Of a stretch of 64,000 bases of DNA, positions 28,237 through 37,918 are shown one piece after another. The DNA is taken from assembly GCF_032598905.1 (NCBI RefSeq), contig NZ_CP122458.1:10193001-10257000 (forward strand). Reading direction: 5' to 3'. The notes below the pieces were generated by a model. The model did not search any database, was not told where the DNA came from, and saw only the letters and a list, made by a program, of their open reading frames with translations. Numbering within the stretch: position 1 is the first letter of the stretch; every line of letters starts with the position of its first letter. The position numbers and the translations under genes are program-made. Source of the DNA: Streptomyces sp. 11x1 (GTDB lineage: Bacteria > Actinomycetota > Actinomycetes > Streptomycetales > Streptomycetaceae).

Positions 28237-28279
28237 AAACCCCTTCCCTCGTCCGGAGGACTACGGCATCCTGCGCACC

Positions 28280-29404
28280 ATGCAGACGGAGCTGAGCAAC
28301 ACCCTCGGAGTCCAGTACGCCGTCTTCGGCTTCACCCCGTTCCCCGCGGTCGCGGCCGCCATCAGCCGGGCCGGCGGCTTCGGTGTGCTCGGCGCGGTCC
28401 GCTACACGGCCCCCGACGACCTCAAACGCGACCTCGACTGGATCGAGGCCCATGTCGACGGCATGCCCTACGGCCTGGACGTCGTGATGCCGGCCAAGAA
28501 GGTCGAGGGCGTGACGGAGGCCGACATCGAGGCGATGATCCCCGAGTCGCACCGGCAGTTCGTCAAGGACACGCTCGCCCAGTACGGCGTCCCCGAACTG
28601 GCCGAGGGGGAGGCCTCCGGCTGGCGCATCACCGGCTGGATGGAACAGGTCGCCCGCAGCCAGCTCGACGTCGCCTTCGACTACCCGATCAAGCTGCTCG
28701 CCAACGCCCTCGGCTCCCCGCCCGCCGACGTCGTCGACCGCGCCCACGAGCGGGGGATCCTCGTCGCCGCGCTCGCCGGAAGCGCCCGCCACGCCCGTAA
28801 GCACGCGGACGCCGGTATCGACATCGTCGTAGCCCAGGGCTACGAGGCCGGCGGCCACACGGGCGAGATCGCCTCCATGGTGCTGACCCCCGAAGTCGTC
28901 GACGCCGTCGCCCCGTTGCCGGTGCTGGCCGCCGGAGGCATCGGCAGCGGACAGCAGGTGGCCGCCGCCCTCGCGCTGGGCGCCCAGGGCGTCTGGCTCG
29001 GCTCGCTCTGGCTGACCACGACCGAGGCCGAACTGCCCTCGCCCCGGCTGATCGAGAAGTTGCTCGCCGCGGGTTCCGGGGACACCGTCCGCTCCCGTGC
29101 CCTCACCGGGAAACCCGCCCGCCAGCTGCGTACCGAATGGACCGACGCCTGGGACGACCCCACCGGACCGGGCACCCTCCCCATGCCCCTGCAGGGCCTG
29201 CTCGTCGCCGAGGCGGTGTCCCGCATCCAGAAGTACGAGGTGGAGCCGTTGCTCGGCACCCCGGTCGGGCAGATCGTCGGCCGGATGAACAGCGAGCGCA
29301 GCGTCCAGGCTGTCTTCGACGACCTCACCCGGGGCTTCGAGAAGGCCGTGGACCGCATCAACCGGATCGCCGGAAGGATCGCCGAAAGGAGCGAGGGACA
29401 GTGA
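28280..29404 (+). CDS. Nitronate monooxygenase/NAD(P)H-dependent flavin oxidoreductase
   Basis: A 374-aa TIM-barrel FMN protein of the 2-nitropropane dioxygenase family. It has RAGGFGVLGAVRYTAPDDL at the N-terminus, VAQGYEAGGHTGEIASM (FMN phosphate and catalytic His region), and VLAAGGIGSGQQVAAALALGA. Members next to fatty-acid or steroid genes are thought to act as enoyl reductases or flavin oxidoreductases rather than on nitroalkanes. The best RBS-like GGAGG (28256-28260) is about 20 nt from ATG 28280, so the start is less certain. Its stop overlaps the next gene's GTG, giving a two-gene operon with an acyl-CoA synthetase. Confidence 0.88.
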   Translation: MQTELSNTLGVQYAVFGFTPFPAVAAAISRAGGFGVLGAVRYTAPDDLKRDLDWIEAHVDGMPYGLDVVMPAKKVEGVTEADIEAMIPESHRQFVKDTLAQYGVPELAEGEASGWRITGWMEQVARSQLDVAFDYPIKLLANALGSPPADVVDRAHERGILVAALAGSARHARKHADAGIDIVVAQGYEAGGHTGEIASMVLTPEVVDAVAPLPVLAAGGIGSGQQVAAALALGAQGVWLGSLWLTTTEAELPSPRLIEKLLAAGSGDTVRSRALTGKPARQLRTEWTDAWDDPTGPGTLPMPLQGLLVAEAVSRIQKYEVEPLLGTPVGQIVGRMNSERSVQAVFDDLTRGFEKAVDRINRIAGRIAERSEGQ

Positions 29405-31011
29405 GCCAGGCCTCCCAGGGTCAAGCCTCCCAAGGCCAAGCCTCCCAGGGCCAAGCCCCGCAAAGCCGGCCTCCCCAGGGTTTCTGGGCCCAGGCCACCG
29501 CGGACCCCGGCCGTACGGTCCTCGTCGCGCCCGACGGGGAGGAGTGGACCGCCGGACGGCTGCACGCCGAGACCAACCGGCTGGTCCACGGCCTGCGCGC
29601 GGCCGGACTGGAACGCGGCGACGCCTTCGCGGTCGTCCTGCCCAACGGCGTCGAGTTCCTCGTCGCCTACCTGGCCGCCACCCAGGCCGGCTTCTACCTC
29701 GTGCCCGTCAACCACCACCTCGTCGGCCCCGAGATCGCGTGGATCGTCTCCGACTCCGGCGCCAAGGTGCTCATCGCGCACGAGCGGTTCGCCGAAGCCG
29801 CCCGGAACGCCGCCGACGAGGCGAAGCTCCCCGAGAACCGACGGTACGCGGTCGGCACGGTCGAGGGCTTCCGGCCGTACGCGGAACTCCCGGACGGGCA
29901 GCCCGAGTCGGCGCCGGCGCAGCGCACCCTCGGTTGGGTCATGAACTACACCTCGGGCACCACCGGGCGCCCCCGGGGCATCCGCCGCCCGCTGCCCGGC
30001 AAACTCCCCGAGGAGTCCTACCTCGGCGGCTTCCTCGGCATCTTCGGCATCCGGCCGTTCGACGACAACGTCCACCTGGTCTGCTCGCCGCTCTACCACA
30101 CGGCCGTCCTGCAGTTCGCCGGCGCGTCCCTGCACATCGGACACCGTCTGGTGCTGATGGACAAGTGGACGCCCGAGGGGATGCTCCGCGCCATCGACGC
30201 CCACCGCTGCACGCACACCCACATGGTGCCGACCCAGTTCCACCGGCTCCTCGCGCTCCCGGAGGAGGTGCGCGCCCGCTACGACGTGTCGTCCATGCGG
30301 CACGCCATCCACGGGGCCGCGCCCTGCCCGGACCATGTGAAGCGGGCCATGATCGAGTGGTGGGGCGAGTGCGTCGAGGAGTACTACGCGGCCAGCGAGG
30401 GCGGTGGTGCCTTCGCCACCGCCGAGGACTGGCTGAAGAAACCCGGCACGGTCGGCAAGGCCTGGCCCATCAGCGAGCTCGCGGTCTTCGACGACGACGG
30501 CAACCGGCTGCCGCCCGGTGAACTCGGCACCGTCTACATGAAGATGAGCACCGGCGGCTTCTCCTACCACAAGGACGAGGGCAAGACGCGGAAGAACCGC
30601 ATCGGGGACTTCTTCACCGTCGGCGACCTCGGTGTTCTCGACGAGGACGGCTATCTCTTCCTCCGGGACCGCAAGATCGACCTGATCATCTCCGGCGGCG
30701 TCAACATCTACCCCGCCGAGATCGAGGCCGCCCTGCTCACCCATCCCGCCGTCGCCGACGCCGCCGCCTTCGGCATCCCGCACGACGACTGGGGCGAGGA
30801 GGTCAAGGCCGTGGTCGAACCGGCCCCCGGATTCACACCGGGGCCGGTCCTGGCCGAGGAGATCCTGGCCCACTGCGCCCGCCGACTGGCCGGGTACAAG
30901 CGCCCGAGGAGCGTCGACTTCACGGTGGCGATGCCCCGCGACCCCAACGGCAAGCTCTACAAGCGGCGGTTGCGGGAGCCGTACTGGGAGGGCCGGGAGA
31001 AGGCCGTCTGA
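29401..31011 (+). CDS. Acyl-CoA synthetase (FadD family)
   Basis: A 536-aa AMP-forming ligase that activates a carboxylic acid to its CoA thioester. Motifs: NYTSGTTGRPRGI (P-loop A3), YYAASEGGGAF (A5), VGDLGVLDEDGYLFLRDR (A7), KIDLIISGGVNIYPAEIE (A8), and the C-terminal lysine in PNGKLYKRRL (A10). The GTG at 29401 overlaps the upstream stop. The first ~22 residues are a repeat of QASQG encoded by 15-bp tandem repeats (29407-29466) and are probably disordered. Operon partner is the flavin oxidoreductase. It resembles actinobacterial ligases for steroid or branched acids, but specificity is not readable. Confidence 0.93.
   Translation: MSQASQGQASQGQASQGQAPQSRPPQGFWAQATADPGRTVLVAPDGEEWTAGRLHAETNRLVHGLRAAGLERGDAFAVVLPNGVEFLVAYLAATQAGFYLVPVNHHLVGPEIAWIVSDSGAKVLIAHERFAEAARNAADEAKLPENRRYAVGTVEGFRPYAELPDGQPESAPAQRTLGWVMNYTSGTTGRPRGIRRPLPGKLPEESYLGGFLGIFGIRPFDDNVHLVCSPLYHTAVLQFAGASLHIGHRLVLMDKWTPEGMLRAIDAHRCTHTHMVPTQFHRLLALPEEVRARYDVSSMRHAIHGAAPCPDHVKRAMIEWWGECVEEYYAASEGGGAFATAEDWLKKPGTVGKAWPISELAVFDDDGNRLPPGELGTVYMKMSTGGFSYHKDEGKTRKNRIGDFFTVGDLGVLDEDGYLFLRDRKIDLIISGGVNIYPAEIEAALLTHPAVADAAAFGIPHDDWGEEVKAVVEPAPGFTPGPVLAEEILAHCARRLAGYKRPRSVDFTVAMPRDPNGKLYKRRLREPYWEGREKAV
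29407..29466 (+). repeat. 15-bp tandem repeat within the acyl-CoA synthetase N-terminus
   Basis: Four units (29407, 29422, 29437, 29452) of CAAGCCTCCCAGGGC with few changes encode QASQG x3 then QAPQS. Copy number may vary between strains. Confidence 0.8.
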
Positions 31012-31127
31012 GACCCTGGACGACACCGGCATCGTCGGCACCGGCGCCGGTTTCGGCTGCGATGTCGGGGCACCGGCGTCCTGGCACCTCCACGGGCGTC
31101 GGCATCGGCGTCGGCATCGAGGTCCCG

Positions 31128-31940
31128 TCACGGCTTGCGCGCGACCCCGCCCAGTGCGATGACCTCGCCGTGGACCGGGGTCGCCGGGCCGGGGCGCCAG
31201 TCGTTCAGCGGGACGACCCCCGGTGCCAGCAGCTCCAACCCGTCGAAGAAACCGGCCAGTTCGGCCGGGCTCCGCAGGAAGTAGGGAACCGCGCCGCTCT
31301 CGTTGTAGCGGCGGGTGGCCTCGGCGTTCGCCTTGTGCGTGTCCACGCTGTCGTTGAACGCGAACCAACTCCCGGGCGGCAGCGCGCCCATCAGGGCGCC
31401 GATGATGGCACGCGCCTCGGCGTAGTCGGCGATGTGCCCGCTGACCTGCATCATCGTCAGCCCGACCGGCCGGGAGAGATCGAGCGTCTTCGCGGCCTCC
31501 CGCAACACGGTCTCGGGGTCGTGCAGATCGGAGTCGACGTAGTCGGTCGCCCCCTCGGGCGTGCTGGTGAGGAGCGCCCGGGCGTGCGTCAGCACCAGCG
31601 GGTCGTTGTCCACGTAGACGACCCGCGCGTCCGGGGCGGTCCGCTGCGCGATCTCGTGCGTGTTGTCCGCGGTCGGCAGCCCGGTGCCGATGTCCAGGAA
31701 CTGACGTATCCCCGCCTCGCCGGCGAGGAAGGTGACCGCCCGGCCGAGGAACGCCCGCGAGTCGCGGGCGAGATCGGTGATGCCGGGGAACACCGCGCGG
31801 AAGGCGTCGCCCGCCGCGTGGTCGACCGGGTAGTTGTCCTTGCCGCCCAGCCAGTAGTTCCAGATCCGGGCCGAGTGCGGCACCGACGTGTCGATCATGG
31901 TCGTCGAGTCCGTCTCCGGACGTAACGAGTCCTGCGCCAC
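31128..31940 (-). CDS. SAM-dependent methyltransferase, PF04672 (SAV2177) family; TTA at codon 6
   Basis: A 270-aa methyltransferase of the large Streptomyces-specific S-adenosylmethionine methyltransferase family. Diagnostic blocks: SARIWNYWLGGKDNYPVDH near the N-terminus, FLDIGTGLPTADNTHEIAQ (SAM site), and VVYVDNDPLVLTHARALL. GTG 31940 follows GAGGAGG at 6-7 nt. Codon 6 is TTA (31923-31925), so even the start of the protein cannot be made efficiently without bldA tRNA. Substrate of the family is unknown. It stands alone, convergent to the upstream acyl-CoA synthetase gene; the 116-bp gap has short GGCATCGGCGTC repeats. Confidence 0.93.
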   Translation of the reverse strand: MAQDSLRPETDSTTMIDTSVPHSARIWNYWLGGKDNYPVDHAAGDAFRAVFPGITDLARDSRAFLGRAVTFLAGEAGIRQFLDIGTGLPTADNTHEIAQRTAPDARVVYVDNDPLVLTHARALLTSTPEGATDYVDSDLHDPETVLREAAKTLDLSRPVGLTMMQVSGHIADYAEARAIIGALMGALPPGSWFAFNDSVDTHKANAEATRRYNESGAVPYFLRSPAELAGFFDGLELLAPGVVPLNDWRPGPATPVHGEVIALGGVARKP

Positions 31941-32037
31941 CGAGGGGCCTCCTCAAGAGGAAGGGTGATATGCCAATGGCATGGTGCTGTCAGAAGAATG
32001 GTGCCGCCCCGAGCGGGGCGGCACCACACCCCCTCGC

Positions 32038-34461
32038 TCATTGGCTCACATGCACCACCTTCAGCTTCGGCGAGGACAGAATGTCCTTCTCGCAGTACCG
32101 GGAGGGCACCCACTTCTCCGCCGAGAACAGCCGCGTCTGGTCCAGGTAGTGGGGTGAATTCGGGTTCGACGACTGCGAGTACGTCAGCAGCGTGCGGGCC
32201 ACCGGGCAGCGGCCGCCGTCCCAGCCGACCGCCTGGATGTGGCTGGAACCCGACGAGACCTCCGCGTAGCCGCCCTCGGCCCCGCGCCACGCCGACTCGA
32301 TCTTGTTCCACACGCCCAGCGACTCCGTGCCGCCGGACACCGGGATGCGCGATCCGTTCCGTACGACGAACTGGTGGTCGCCGAGCTTCGCGTCCAACGC
32401 GACGCCCGCCGCCCGCAGTTCCGTCAACGTCCCCGCCAGGGCCGTCTCGAAGCCGGGCGCGTCGGTGTTGAGCGTGTTCGGGGTGTTGACCGGGTCCGCC
32501 GCCGAGAACGGCACCTTCCACAACTGCGGGCGCGGCACCGTGGCGTTCAGCCGCTGCCAGAAGCGGTCGAAGAGCAGCGCGCCCCGGCTGTCGCCGTCGA
32601 CGGTCCGGTCCCAGGTCCGCAGCACCCGGCACGCCTCGGACACGTCCACCTCCTCGCCGTCACCGGCCGTCGCCGTCCCGCCCGGCAGCGCGGCACAGGC
32701 ACGGGCCATGTCGTCGGCCGCGAGATCGGCCGCCGGCACCCGGTTGGCGAACTGCTGCCGTTGCAGGTCGCGCACGGTCAGGCCGCCCTTGTCGGCCATG
32801 GCCGACACGTCCTCGATCGCGCCGCGGGTCCGTAGCGACCGCTGGGTGCCGACATTGCCGAAGACCCGCTCGTATCCCGTCAGCGGCTGGTCCGCGTTGG
32901 CCAGCCACGCGCTGTCGTTGGAGTTCTCCGCGTACGGTGCGTCCTTCAGCGTCGGCATCCTCGCGGGCCCGAAGATGCCCGGCTGCACCGCGTCCGCGTC
33001 GCTGCCGAGCGCGCAGTCCGAGCGGGAGCCGTCCAGAATCGCCACGCCCGCCGACGGATAGGTGGCCCTGCCCAGCGGGGTCGAGCAGCGGGCCGCGAGG
33101 TCGTCGGTGATCCGGGGGAGGGTCTGCGACTGGGTGAAGAGGGTGTGCCCCGCGGAGTCGGCCGCGACGGTGTTCACCCACGGCAGGCCCTGGTGGCGGG
33201 CGAGGGATTTCAACACGTCCGCCGTGCCTCGCGCCTTGGCGAAGCCCAGCGAGGTGTCGGTGAAGCGGACGTTCGCCGCGTTGGGGTCGTTCACGGTGTA
33301 CGCGGTACCGGCCGTCCAGGGCAGCGGAAGGTCGGCGCCGAGCGAGGCGACGACCGGGCCGTACCGCGTCCACCACTGGGTGCGGGTGACCGGGGAGCCG
33401 TCCTTCACCCCGACGGTGACGGTCCGTTTCGTCATCCGCTGCGGCTCGCCGTCCACCAGGTACACGGTCGGGTCGGCCGGGTCCAGCGTCAGCTGGTGGA
33501 CGTTCATGGGGACGCCGGTGGCCACGGTGTGGCTCCACGCCACCTTCGCGTTGAACCCGATCTGGGTGATCGGCGAGCCGAGCAGCGCCCCGCCCGAGAC
33601 GTTCAGCTCACCGGGGATCGTCTGTTGCGCCTGCCAGAAGCGGCGCCCGCCGGCCCAGGGGTAGTGCGGGTTGCCCAGCAGCAGGCCCCGGCCGTTCGCC
33701 GTGGTGCCACCGCCGAAGGCGACGGCGTTCGACCCCATGTCGGCGTTCGCCGCGTCGAACAGCTCGCTCGCCGCGCGGGCGGCGGTCTTCGCGTCCGGAG
33801 CGGCGGCGCTCTCGTCCGCGGTGCCGGAGGCGGGCGGCTGGGCGGTTGCGATGGTGTCCACGAGCCGTCCCTCGCCGCCGAGCACAGCCAGGGCGTACGC
33901 CCGCGAGAACACGTCGAGCGTGGAGACCGGCCGCACCCAGGCGGCACCCTTGCACGCGGGGTCGGTGATCCGGTTCTTCCTCAGCCACGCGTTGTAGCCG
34001 GCCGCCCAGCCCCGCATCAGCTCCTTCACCGCGCGGCTCGGCCCCAGCGGCTCGGGCCGCTCCAGCAGCCGTCGTACGGTGCCGGCGTCCCGGACACCCC
34101 GGAAGTACAGGTCGCTCGTGAGGTTCCTGGAGGCGGAGGAGAGCGAGAAGTCGGGGGCGGCGTCGGGCCCGAAGTGGCGGGAGCGCTGCCCCCGCACGGT
34201 CACGAAGCCGTCGGCGAGCACGCACACCTGGTCGGCGGCCTGCGCCCAGCCGGTGCCGAATCCCAGGTTCGCGTAGTCCTTCGCGACGATGTGCGGTATG
34301 CCGTACTCGGTGTAGCGGATCACGGCGGACAGACCGCCGTGGGACGCCCGTGGCCCACCGGCCCGTCCGTCGTCGGTGGCGGCGGTGGCCGAGGGCAGTA
34401 CGGCCGAGGCGGTGAAGAGGGCGACGGCCGAGATCAGCAGCTGTCTCAGACGGGTGCGCAT
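32038..34461 (-). CDS. Secreted penicillin-acylase-family amidase (AHL/lipopeptide acylase type)
   Basis: An 807-aa Ntn hydrolase with an N-terminal signal peptide (LRQLLISAVALFTASA, cleaved near ATA). The alpha part starts IRYTEYGIPHIVAKDYANLG. The maturation site is ANADMG-SNAVAFGG, where the serine becomes the N-terminal nucleophile of the beta chain; AWSHTVATG follows. Length and motifs match aculeacin A acylase and the AHL acylase AhlM of Streptomyces, which remove long acyl chains from lipopeptides and homoserine lactones outside the cell. GGGAG precedes ATG 34461. Divergent from an acyl-CoA synthetase gene. Exact substrate not determinable. Confidence 0.9.
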   Translation of the reverse strand: MRTRLRQLLISAVALFTASAVLPSATAATDDGRAGGPRASHGGLSAVIRYTEYGIPHIVAKDYANLGFGTGWAQAADQVCVLADGFVTVRGQRSRHFGPDAAPDFSLSSASRNLTSDLYFRGVRDAGTVRRLLERPEPLGPSRAVKELMRGWAAGYNAWLRKNRITDPACKGAAWVRPVSTLDVFSRAYALAVLGGEGRLVDTIATAQPPASGTADESAAAPDAKTAARAASELFDAANADMGSNAVAFGGGTTANGRGLLLGNPHYPWAGGRRFWQAQQTIPGELNVSGGALLGSPITQIGFNAKVAWSHTVATGVPMNVHQLTLDPADPTVYLVDGEPQRMTKRTVTVGVKDGSPVTRTQWWTRYGPVVASLGADLPLPWTAGTAYTVNDPNAANVRFTDTSLGFAKARGTADVLKSLARHQGLPWVNTVAADSAGHTLFTQSQTLPRITDDLAARCSTPLGRATYPSAGVAILDGSRSDCALGSDADAVQPGIFGPARMPTLKDAPYAENSNDSAWLANADQPLTGYERVFGNVGTQRSLRTRGAIEDVSAMADKGGLTVRDLQRQQFANRVPAADLAADDMARACAALPGGTATAGDGEEVDVSEACRVLRTWDRTVDGDSRGALLFDRFWQRLNATVPRPQLWKVPFSAADPVNTPNTLNTDAPGFETALAGTLTELRAAGVALDAKLGDHQFVVRNGSRIPVSGGTESLGVWNKIESAWRGAEGGYAEVSSGSSHIQAVGWDGGRCPVARTLLTYSQSSNPNSPHYLDQTRLFSAEKWVPSRYCEKDILSSPKLKVVHVSQ

Positions 34462-34628
34462 GGCGACTCCCAACGTCGTCGGAGGAAGAGAGGGTTGAGC
34501 AGGTCGACACGTGTCTGCGTAGTCCATACGGGTGATGGATCTTCCCTCAAGGTGACTCGCCGTTCGAAGGCCGGGGTTGAGCGACTTCCCGCCATGTGCG
34601 CCGGACACCGGCCACGGGGCCGATGCGC

Positions 34629-34658
34629 TTGACCTGGCTCGCGCGACGGAACGAGGAT
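34629..34658 (+). promoter_or_regulatory. Possible promoter of the acyl-CoA synthetase gene
   Basis: TTGACC (34629-34634), an 18-nt spacer and GAGGAT (34653-34658) resemble a Streptomyces HrdB-type promoter 33 bp before ATG 34691. Confidence 0.4.
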
Positions 34659-34690
34659 CGCGGCAGGACCTGGACGAAGGAGAGCGGGAC

Positions 34691-36190
34691 ATGACGGCTG
34701 GCCGCAGCGTGACGGTCGACGGGACGCTGCGGCGCAGCGCCCGGCGGACCCCGGCCCGCACCGCGATCCACTACTGCGAACGGTCCTGGACCTACGCCGA
34801 ACTGGACGACGCCGTCTCCCGCGCCGCCCGTGCCCTGCGCGACACCGGCCTCGCACCGGGCGACCGGGTCGCCGCCTACGGCCACAACTCGGACGCCTAC
34901 CTGATCGCCTTCCTGGGCGCCGCCCGAGCCGGCCTGGTGCACGTCCCGGTCAACCAGAACCTCACCGGTGACGACCTCTCCTACATCCTCGACCAGTCGG
35001 GCAGCACCCTCGTCCTCACCGACCCGGACCTGGCCGGCCACCTCCCCGACGGCCCCCGCACCCTGGCGCTGCGGGACGCCGACGACTCGCTCCTCGCCCG
35101 CCTCGCGACCACCGAGCCGTACGACGGGGAGGAGCCCCGCGCCGAGGACCTCGTCCAGCTCCTCTACACCTCGGGCACCACCGCGCTCCCCAAGGGCGCG
35201 ATGATGACGCACCGCGCCCTGGTGCACGAGTACCTCAGCGCGATCGCCGCCCTGGACCTCCAGGCGGGCGACCTGCCTCTGCACTCCCTGCCGCTCTACC
35301 ACTCGGCGCAGATGCATGTGTTCCTGCTGCCGTATCTCGCGGTCGGGGCCACCAACACGATCCTCGACGGGCCCGACGGCGACCGGATCCTGGACCTGGT
35401 GGAGGAGGGCCGCGCCGACAGCCTGTTCGCCCCGCCCACGGTGTGGATCGCCCTCGCGAACCGCCCGGACTTCGACACCCGCGACCTCGGCGGGCTGCGC
35501 AAGGCCTACTACGGGGCCTCGATCATGCCGGTGCCCGTCCTGGAACGCCTCAGGGAGCGTCTGCCGAAGCTGGCCTTCCACAACTGCTTCGGACAGAGCG
35601 AGATCGGCCCGCTGTCCATGGTCCTCGGTCCCTACGAGCACAAGGGCCGGATGGACTCCTGCGGGCGTCCCGTCATGTTCGTCGAGGCGAAGGTCGTCGA
35701 CGAGGACGGTGAGGAGGTGCCCGACGGCTCTCCCGGCGAGATCGTCTACCAGTCGCCCCAACTCTGCGAGGGCTACTGGGAGAAGCCGGAGGAGACCGCC
35801 GAGGCCTTCCGCGACGGCTGGTTCCACTCCGGGGACCTCGCGGTGCGCGACGCCCACGGGTTCTTCACGGTCGTCGACCGGGTGAAGGACGTCATCAACT
35901 CCGGTGGCGTTCTGATCGCCTCCCGCCAGGTCGAGGACGCGCTCTACACCCACGACCGGGTGGCCGAGGTCGCGGTCATCGGCCTGCCCGACGACCACTG
36001 GATCGAGGCCGTCGCGGCGGTCGTCGTCCCCCGGGGCGAGGCGACCGAGGAGGAACTGATCGCCCACGCCCGCGAGAGGCTCCCCCACTTCAAGGCACCG
36101 AAGCGGGTCTTCTTCGTGAACGAACTACCGCGCAACGCCAGCGGAAAGATCCTCAAGCGCGAGCTCCGCGACCGTTTCACGCGCCCCTGA
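34691..36190 (+). CDS. Acyl-CoA synthetase (AMP-binding, FadD family)
   Basis: A 499-aa adenylating enzyme with LYTSGTTALPKGAMMTHRAL (A3), NCFGQSEIGPLSMVLGP (A5), HSGDLAVRDAHGFFTVVDR (A7), KDVINSGGVLIASRQVEDAL (A8), and NASGKILKRELRDRF (catalytic Lys). ATG 34691 has AAGGAGAG 10 nt upstream. It lies divergent to the secreted acylase, a context that fits activation of fatty acids released from acylated molecules, although this is inference. It converges with the FadD19-like gene with only 24 bp between the two stops. Confidence 0.93.
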   Translation: MTAGRSVTVDGTLRRSARRTPARTAIHYCERSWTYAELDDAVSRAARALRDTGLAPGDRVAAYGHNSDAYLIAFLGAARAGLVHVPVNQNLTGDDLSYILDQSGSTLVLTDPDLAGHLPDGPRTLALRDADDSLLARLATTEPYDGEEPRAEDLVQLLYTSGTTALPKGAMMTHRALVHEYLSAIAALDLQAGDLPLHSLPLYHSAQMHVFLLPYLAVGATNTILDGPDGDRILDLVEEGRADSLFAPPTVWIALANRPDFDTRDLGGLRKAYYGASIMPVPVLERLRERLPKLAFHNCFGQSEIGPLSMVLGPYEHKGRMDSCGRPVMFVEAKVVDEDGEEVPDGSPGEIVYQSPQLCEGYWEKPEETAEAFRDGWFHSGDLAVRDAHGFFTVVDRVKDVINSGGVLIASRQVEDALYTHDRVAEVAVIGLPDDHWIEAVAAVVVPRGEATEEELIAHARERLPHFKAPKRVFFVNELPRNASGKILKRELRDRFTRP

Positions 36191-36214
36191 CCGGACGCGG
36201 CCCCGGTGGCCGGC

Positions 36215-37834
36215 TCACGCGTCCGCCGCCACCGCCACCGAGCGCGCCCAGCGGTAGTCCGCCTTGCCGCTGGGGGAGCGCTGGATGGCGTCGGTGAGGA
36301 CCAGCTGGCGGGGGATCTTGTAGCCGGCGAGGCGGGTGCGGCAGTGGGTCTGGATGTCCTCCAGCGACGGCCGGGCGGCCCCCTCGCGCAGCTGCACCAC
36401 GGCGGCCACATGGTTGCCCCACCGGACGTCCGGCACCCCGGCGACCAGCGCGTCGTAGACGTCGGGATGGGCTTTTAGCGCCTGCTCGACCTCCTCCGGA
36501 TACACCTTCTCGCCACCGGTGTTGATGCACTGCGACCCCCGGCCGAGGACCGTGACGACACCCTCCTCGTCGACGGTCGCCATGTCGCCGAGAAGTACCC
36601 AGCGCTCGCCGTCCCGCTCGAAGAAGGTCTCGGCGGTCTTCCGAGGGTCGTTGTAGTAGCCGAGGGGGACATGGCCCCGCTGCGCCACCCGGCCGGGCAC
36701 ACCGACCGGGACCGGCTCGTACGTCGCCGGGTCCACGACCTGCGTACGGGAGTGCACGCGGATGCGGAACCCGTTGCCCGCGCCCGCGTCCTGTGTGGCC
36801 GTTCCGTTGAAACCGGACTCCGACGAGCCGAAGTTGTTCAGCAGCATCGCGTTCGGCACCAGGGCCTGGAACTGCCGCCGGACCGTCTCGGACATGATCG
36901 CCCCGGAGGACGACACGCTGAACAGCGACGAGCAGTCGGTGCCCTTCAGCGGCCCGCCGAGCGCGTCGATCAGCGGCCGCAGCATCGCGTCGCCCACCAG
37001 GGACACACTGGTGACCTTCTCCCGCTCGATGGTGCGCAGGACCTCCTCGGGCACGAACTTGCGGTGTATCACGACCCGTTGGCCGAAGTTGAACCCGATG
37101 AACGCGGTGAGCGTGGACGTCCCGTGCATCAGCGGAGCCGTGGGGAAGAACGTGATCCCGTCGCCCCCTGCAGCCACCCGCTCGGCCAGCTCCTCCGGAG
37201 ACTTCACCGGCTCCCCGGTCGGCGCGCCGCCGCCCAACCCCGAGAAGAACAGATCCTCCTGACGCCACATCACCCCCTTGGGCATGCCCGTGGTGCCGCC
37301 GGTGTAGATGATGAACTGGTCGTCGCCCGAGCGGGCCGGGAAGCCCCGCCCGTCGGACGCGGTGGCCTCCGCCTCGGTGAAGGCGACGGCGTCGAGGGCC
37401 GGCGCGTCCGGCGCGAGGGTCCCCACCCGCACCAGGTGCCGCAGCTTCTCCGTCCGCGGGAGCGCGGCCGCCACCCGCCCCGTGAACTCCGCCTCGAATA
37501 CCAGCCCGGCCAGGTCCGCGTCGCGGTAGAGGTAGACCAACTCCTCTTCCACATAGCGGTAGTTGACGTTGACCGGCACGATCCGCGCCTTGAGGCAGCC
37601 GAGCGCGGTCTGCAGGTACTCGACGCCGTTGTAGAGGTGCAGGCCGACATGCTCGCCGGGCCGTATCCCGCCGTCGAGCAGATGGTGGCCGATCCGGTTC
37701 GCCGCCGCGTCCAGTTCGGCGTAGGTCAGCCGGCGTTCCGCGCCCGTACCGGGGATGTCGAGGTACGCGAGCGCCGCCCGGTCGGGGACCACGTCGACGA
37801 CCGACTCGAACAGGTCGGCAAGGTTGTACTCCAC
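36215..37834 (-). CDS. FadD19-like acyl-CoA synthetase
   Basis: A 539-aa ligase with IYTGGTTGMPKGVMW (A3), NNFGSSESGFNGTATQ (A5), LLGDMATVDEEGVVTVLGR (A7), SQCINTGGEKVYPEEVEQAL (A8) and SPSGKADYRWAR (A10 Lys). The N-terminus, with ADLFESVVDVVPDRAAL and VNVNYRYVEEELVYLYRDAD, follows FadD19 of Mycobacterium tuberculosis, which activates the C26 acid of the cholesterol side chain. GTG 37834 has AGGAGG at 8 nt. Like fadD19 (Rv3515c) it is divergent from an echA19-type gene, here across a 167-bp control region. Confidence 0.92.
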   Translation of the reverse strand: MEYNLADLFESVVDVVPDRAALAYLDIPGTGAERRLTYAELDAAANRIGHHLLDGGIRPGEHVGLHLYNGVEYLQTALGCLKARIVPVNVNYRYVEEELVYLYRDADLAGLVFEAEFTGRVAAALPRTEKLRHLVRVGTLAPDAPALDAVAFTEAEATASDGRGFPARSGDDQFIIYTGGTTGMPKGVMWRQEDLFFSGLGGGAPTGEPVKSPEELAERVAAGGDGITFFPTAPLMHGTSTLTAFIGFNFGQRVVIHRKFVPEEVLRTIEREKVTSVSLVGDAMLRPLIDALGGPLKGTDCSSLFSVSSSGAIMSETVRRQFQALVPNAMLLNNFGSSESGFNGTATQDAGAGNGFRIRVHSRTQVVDPATYEPVPVGVPGRVAQRGHVPLGYYNDPRKTAETFFERDGERWVLLGDMATVDEEGVVTVLGRGSQCINTGGEKVYPEEVEQALKAHPDVYDALVAGVPDVRWGNHVAAVVQLREGAARPSLEDIQTHCRTRLAGYKIPRQLVLTDAIQRSPSGKADYRWARSVAVAADA

Positions 37835-37918
37835 CGCACTCCTCCTGACCCCGCTGCCCTCGGTTGCCGGTCATCAGAGCAAAGGGCGGCACAACTGTGA
37901 AGAGTCCCCGCACAGAAA

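Noticed and set aside
28840..31956. 1038-codon open frame on the minus strand
   Set aside because: Only the end near 31128-31940 overlaps a real gene, in another frame. The rest is the shadow of two plus-strand catabolic genes.
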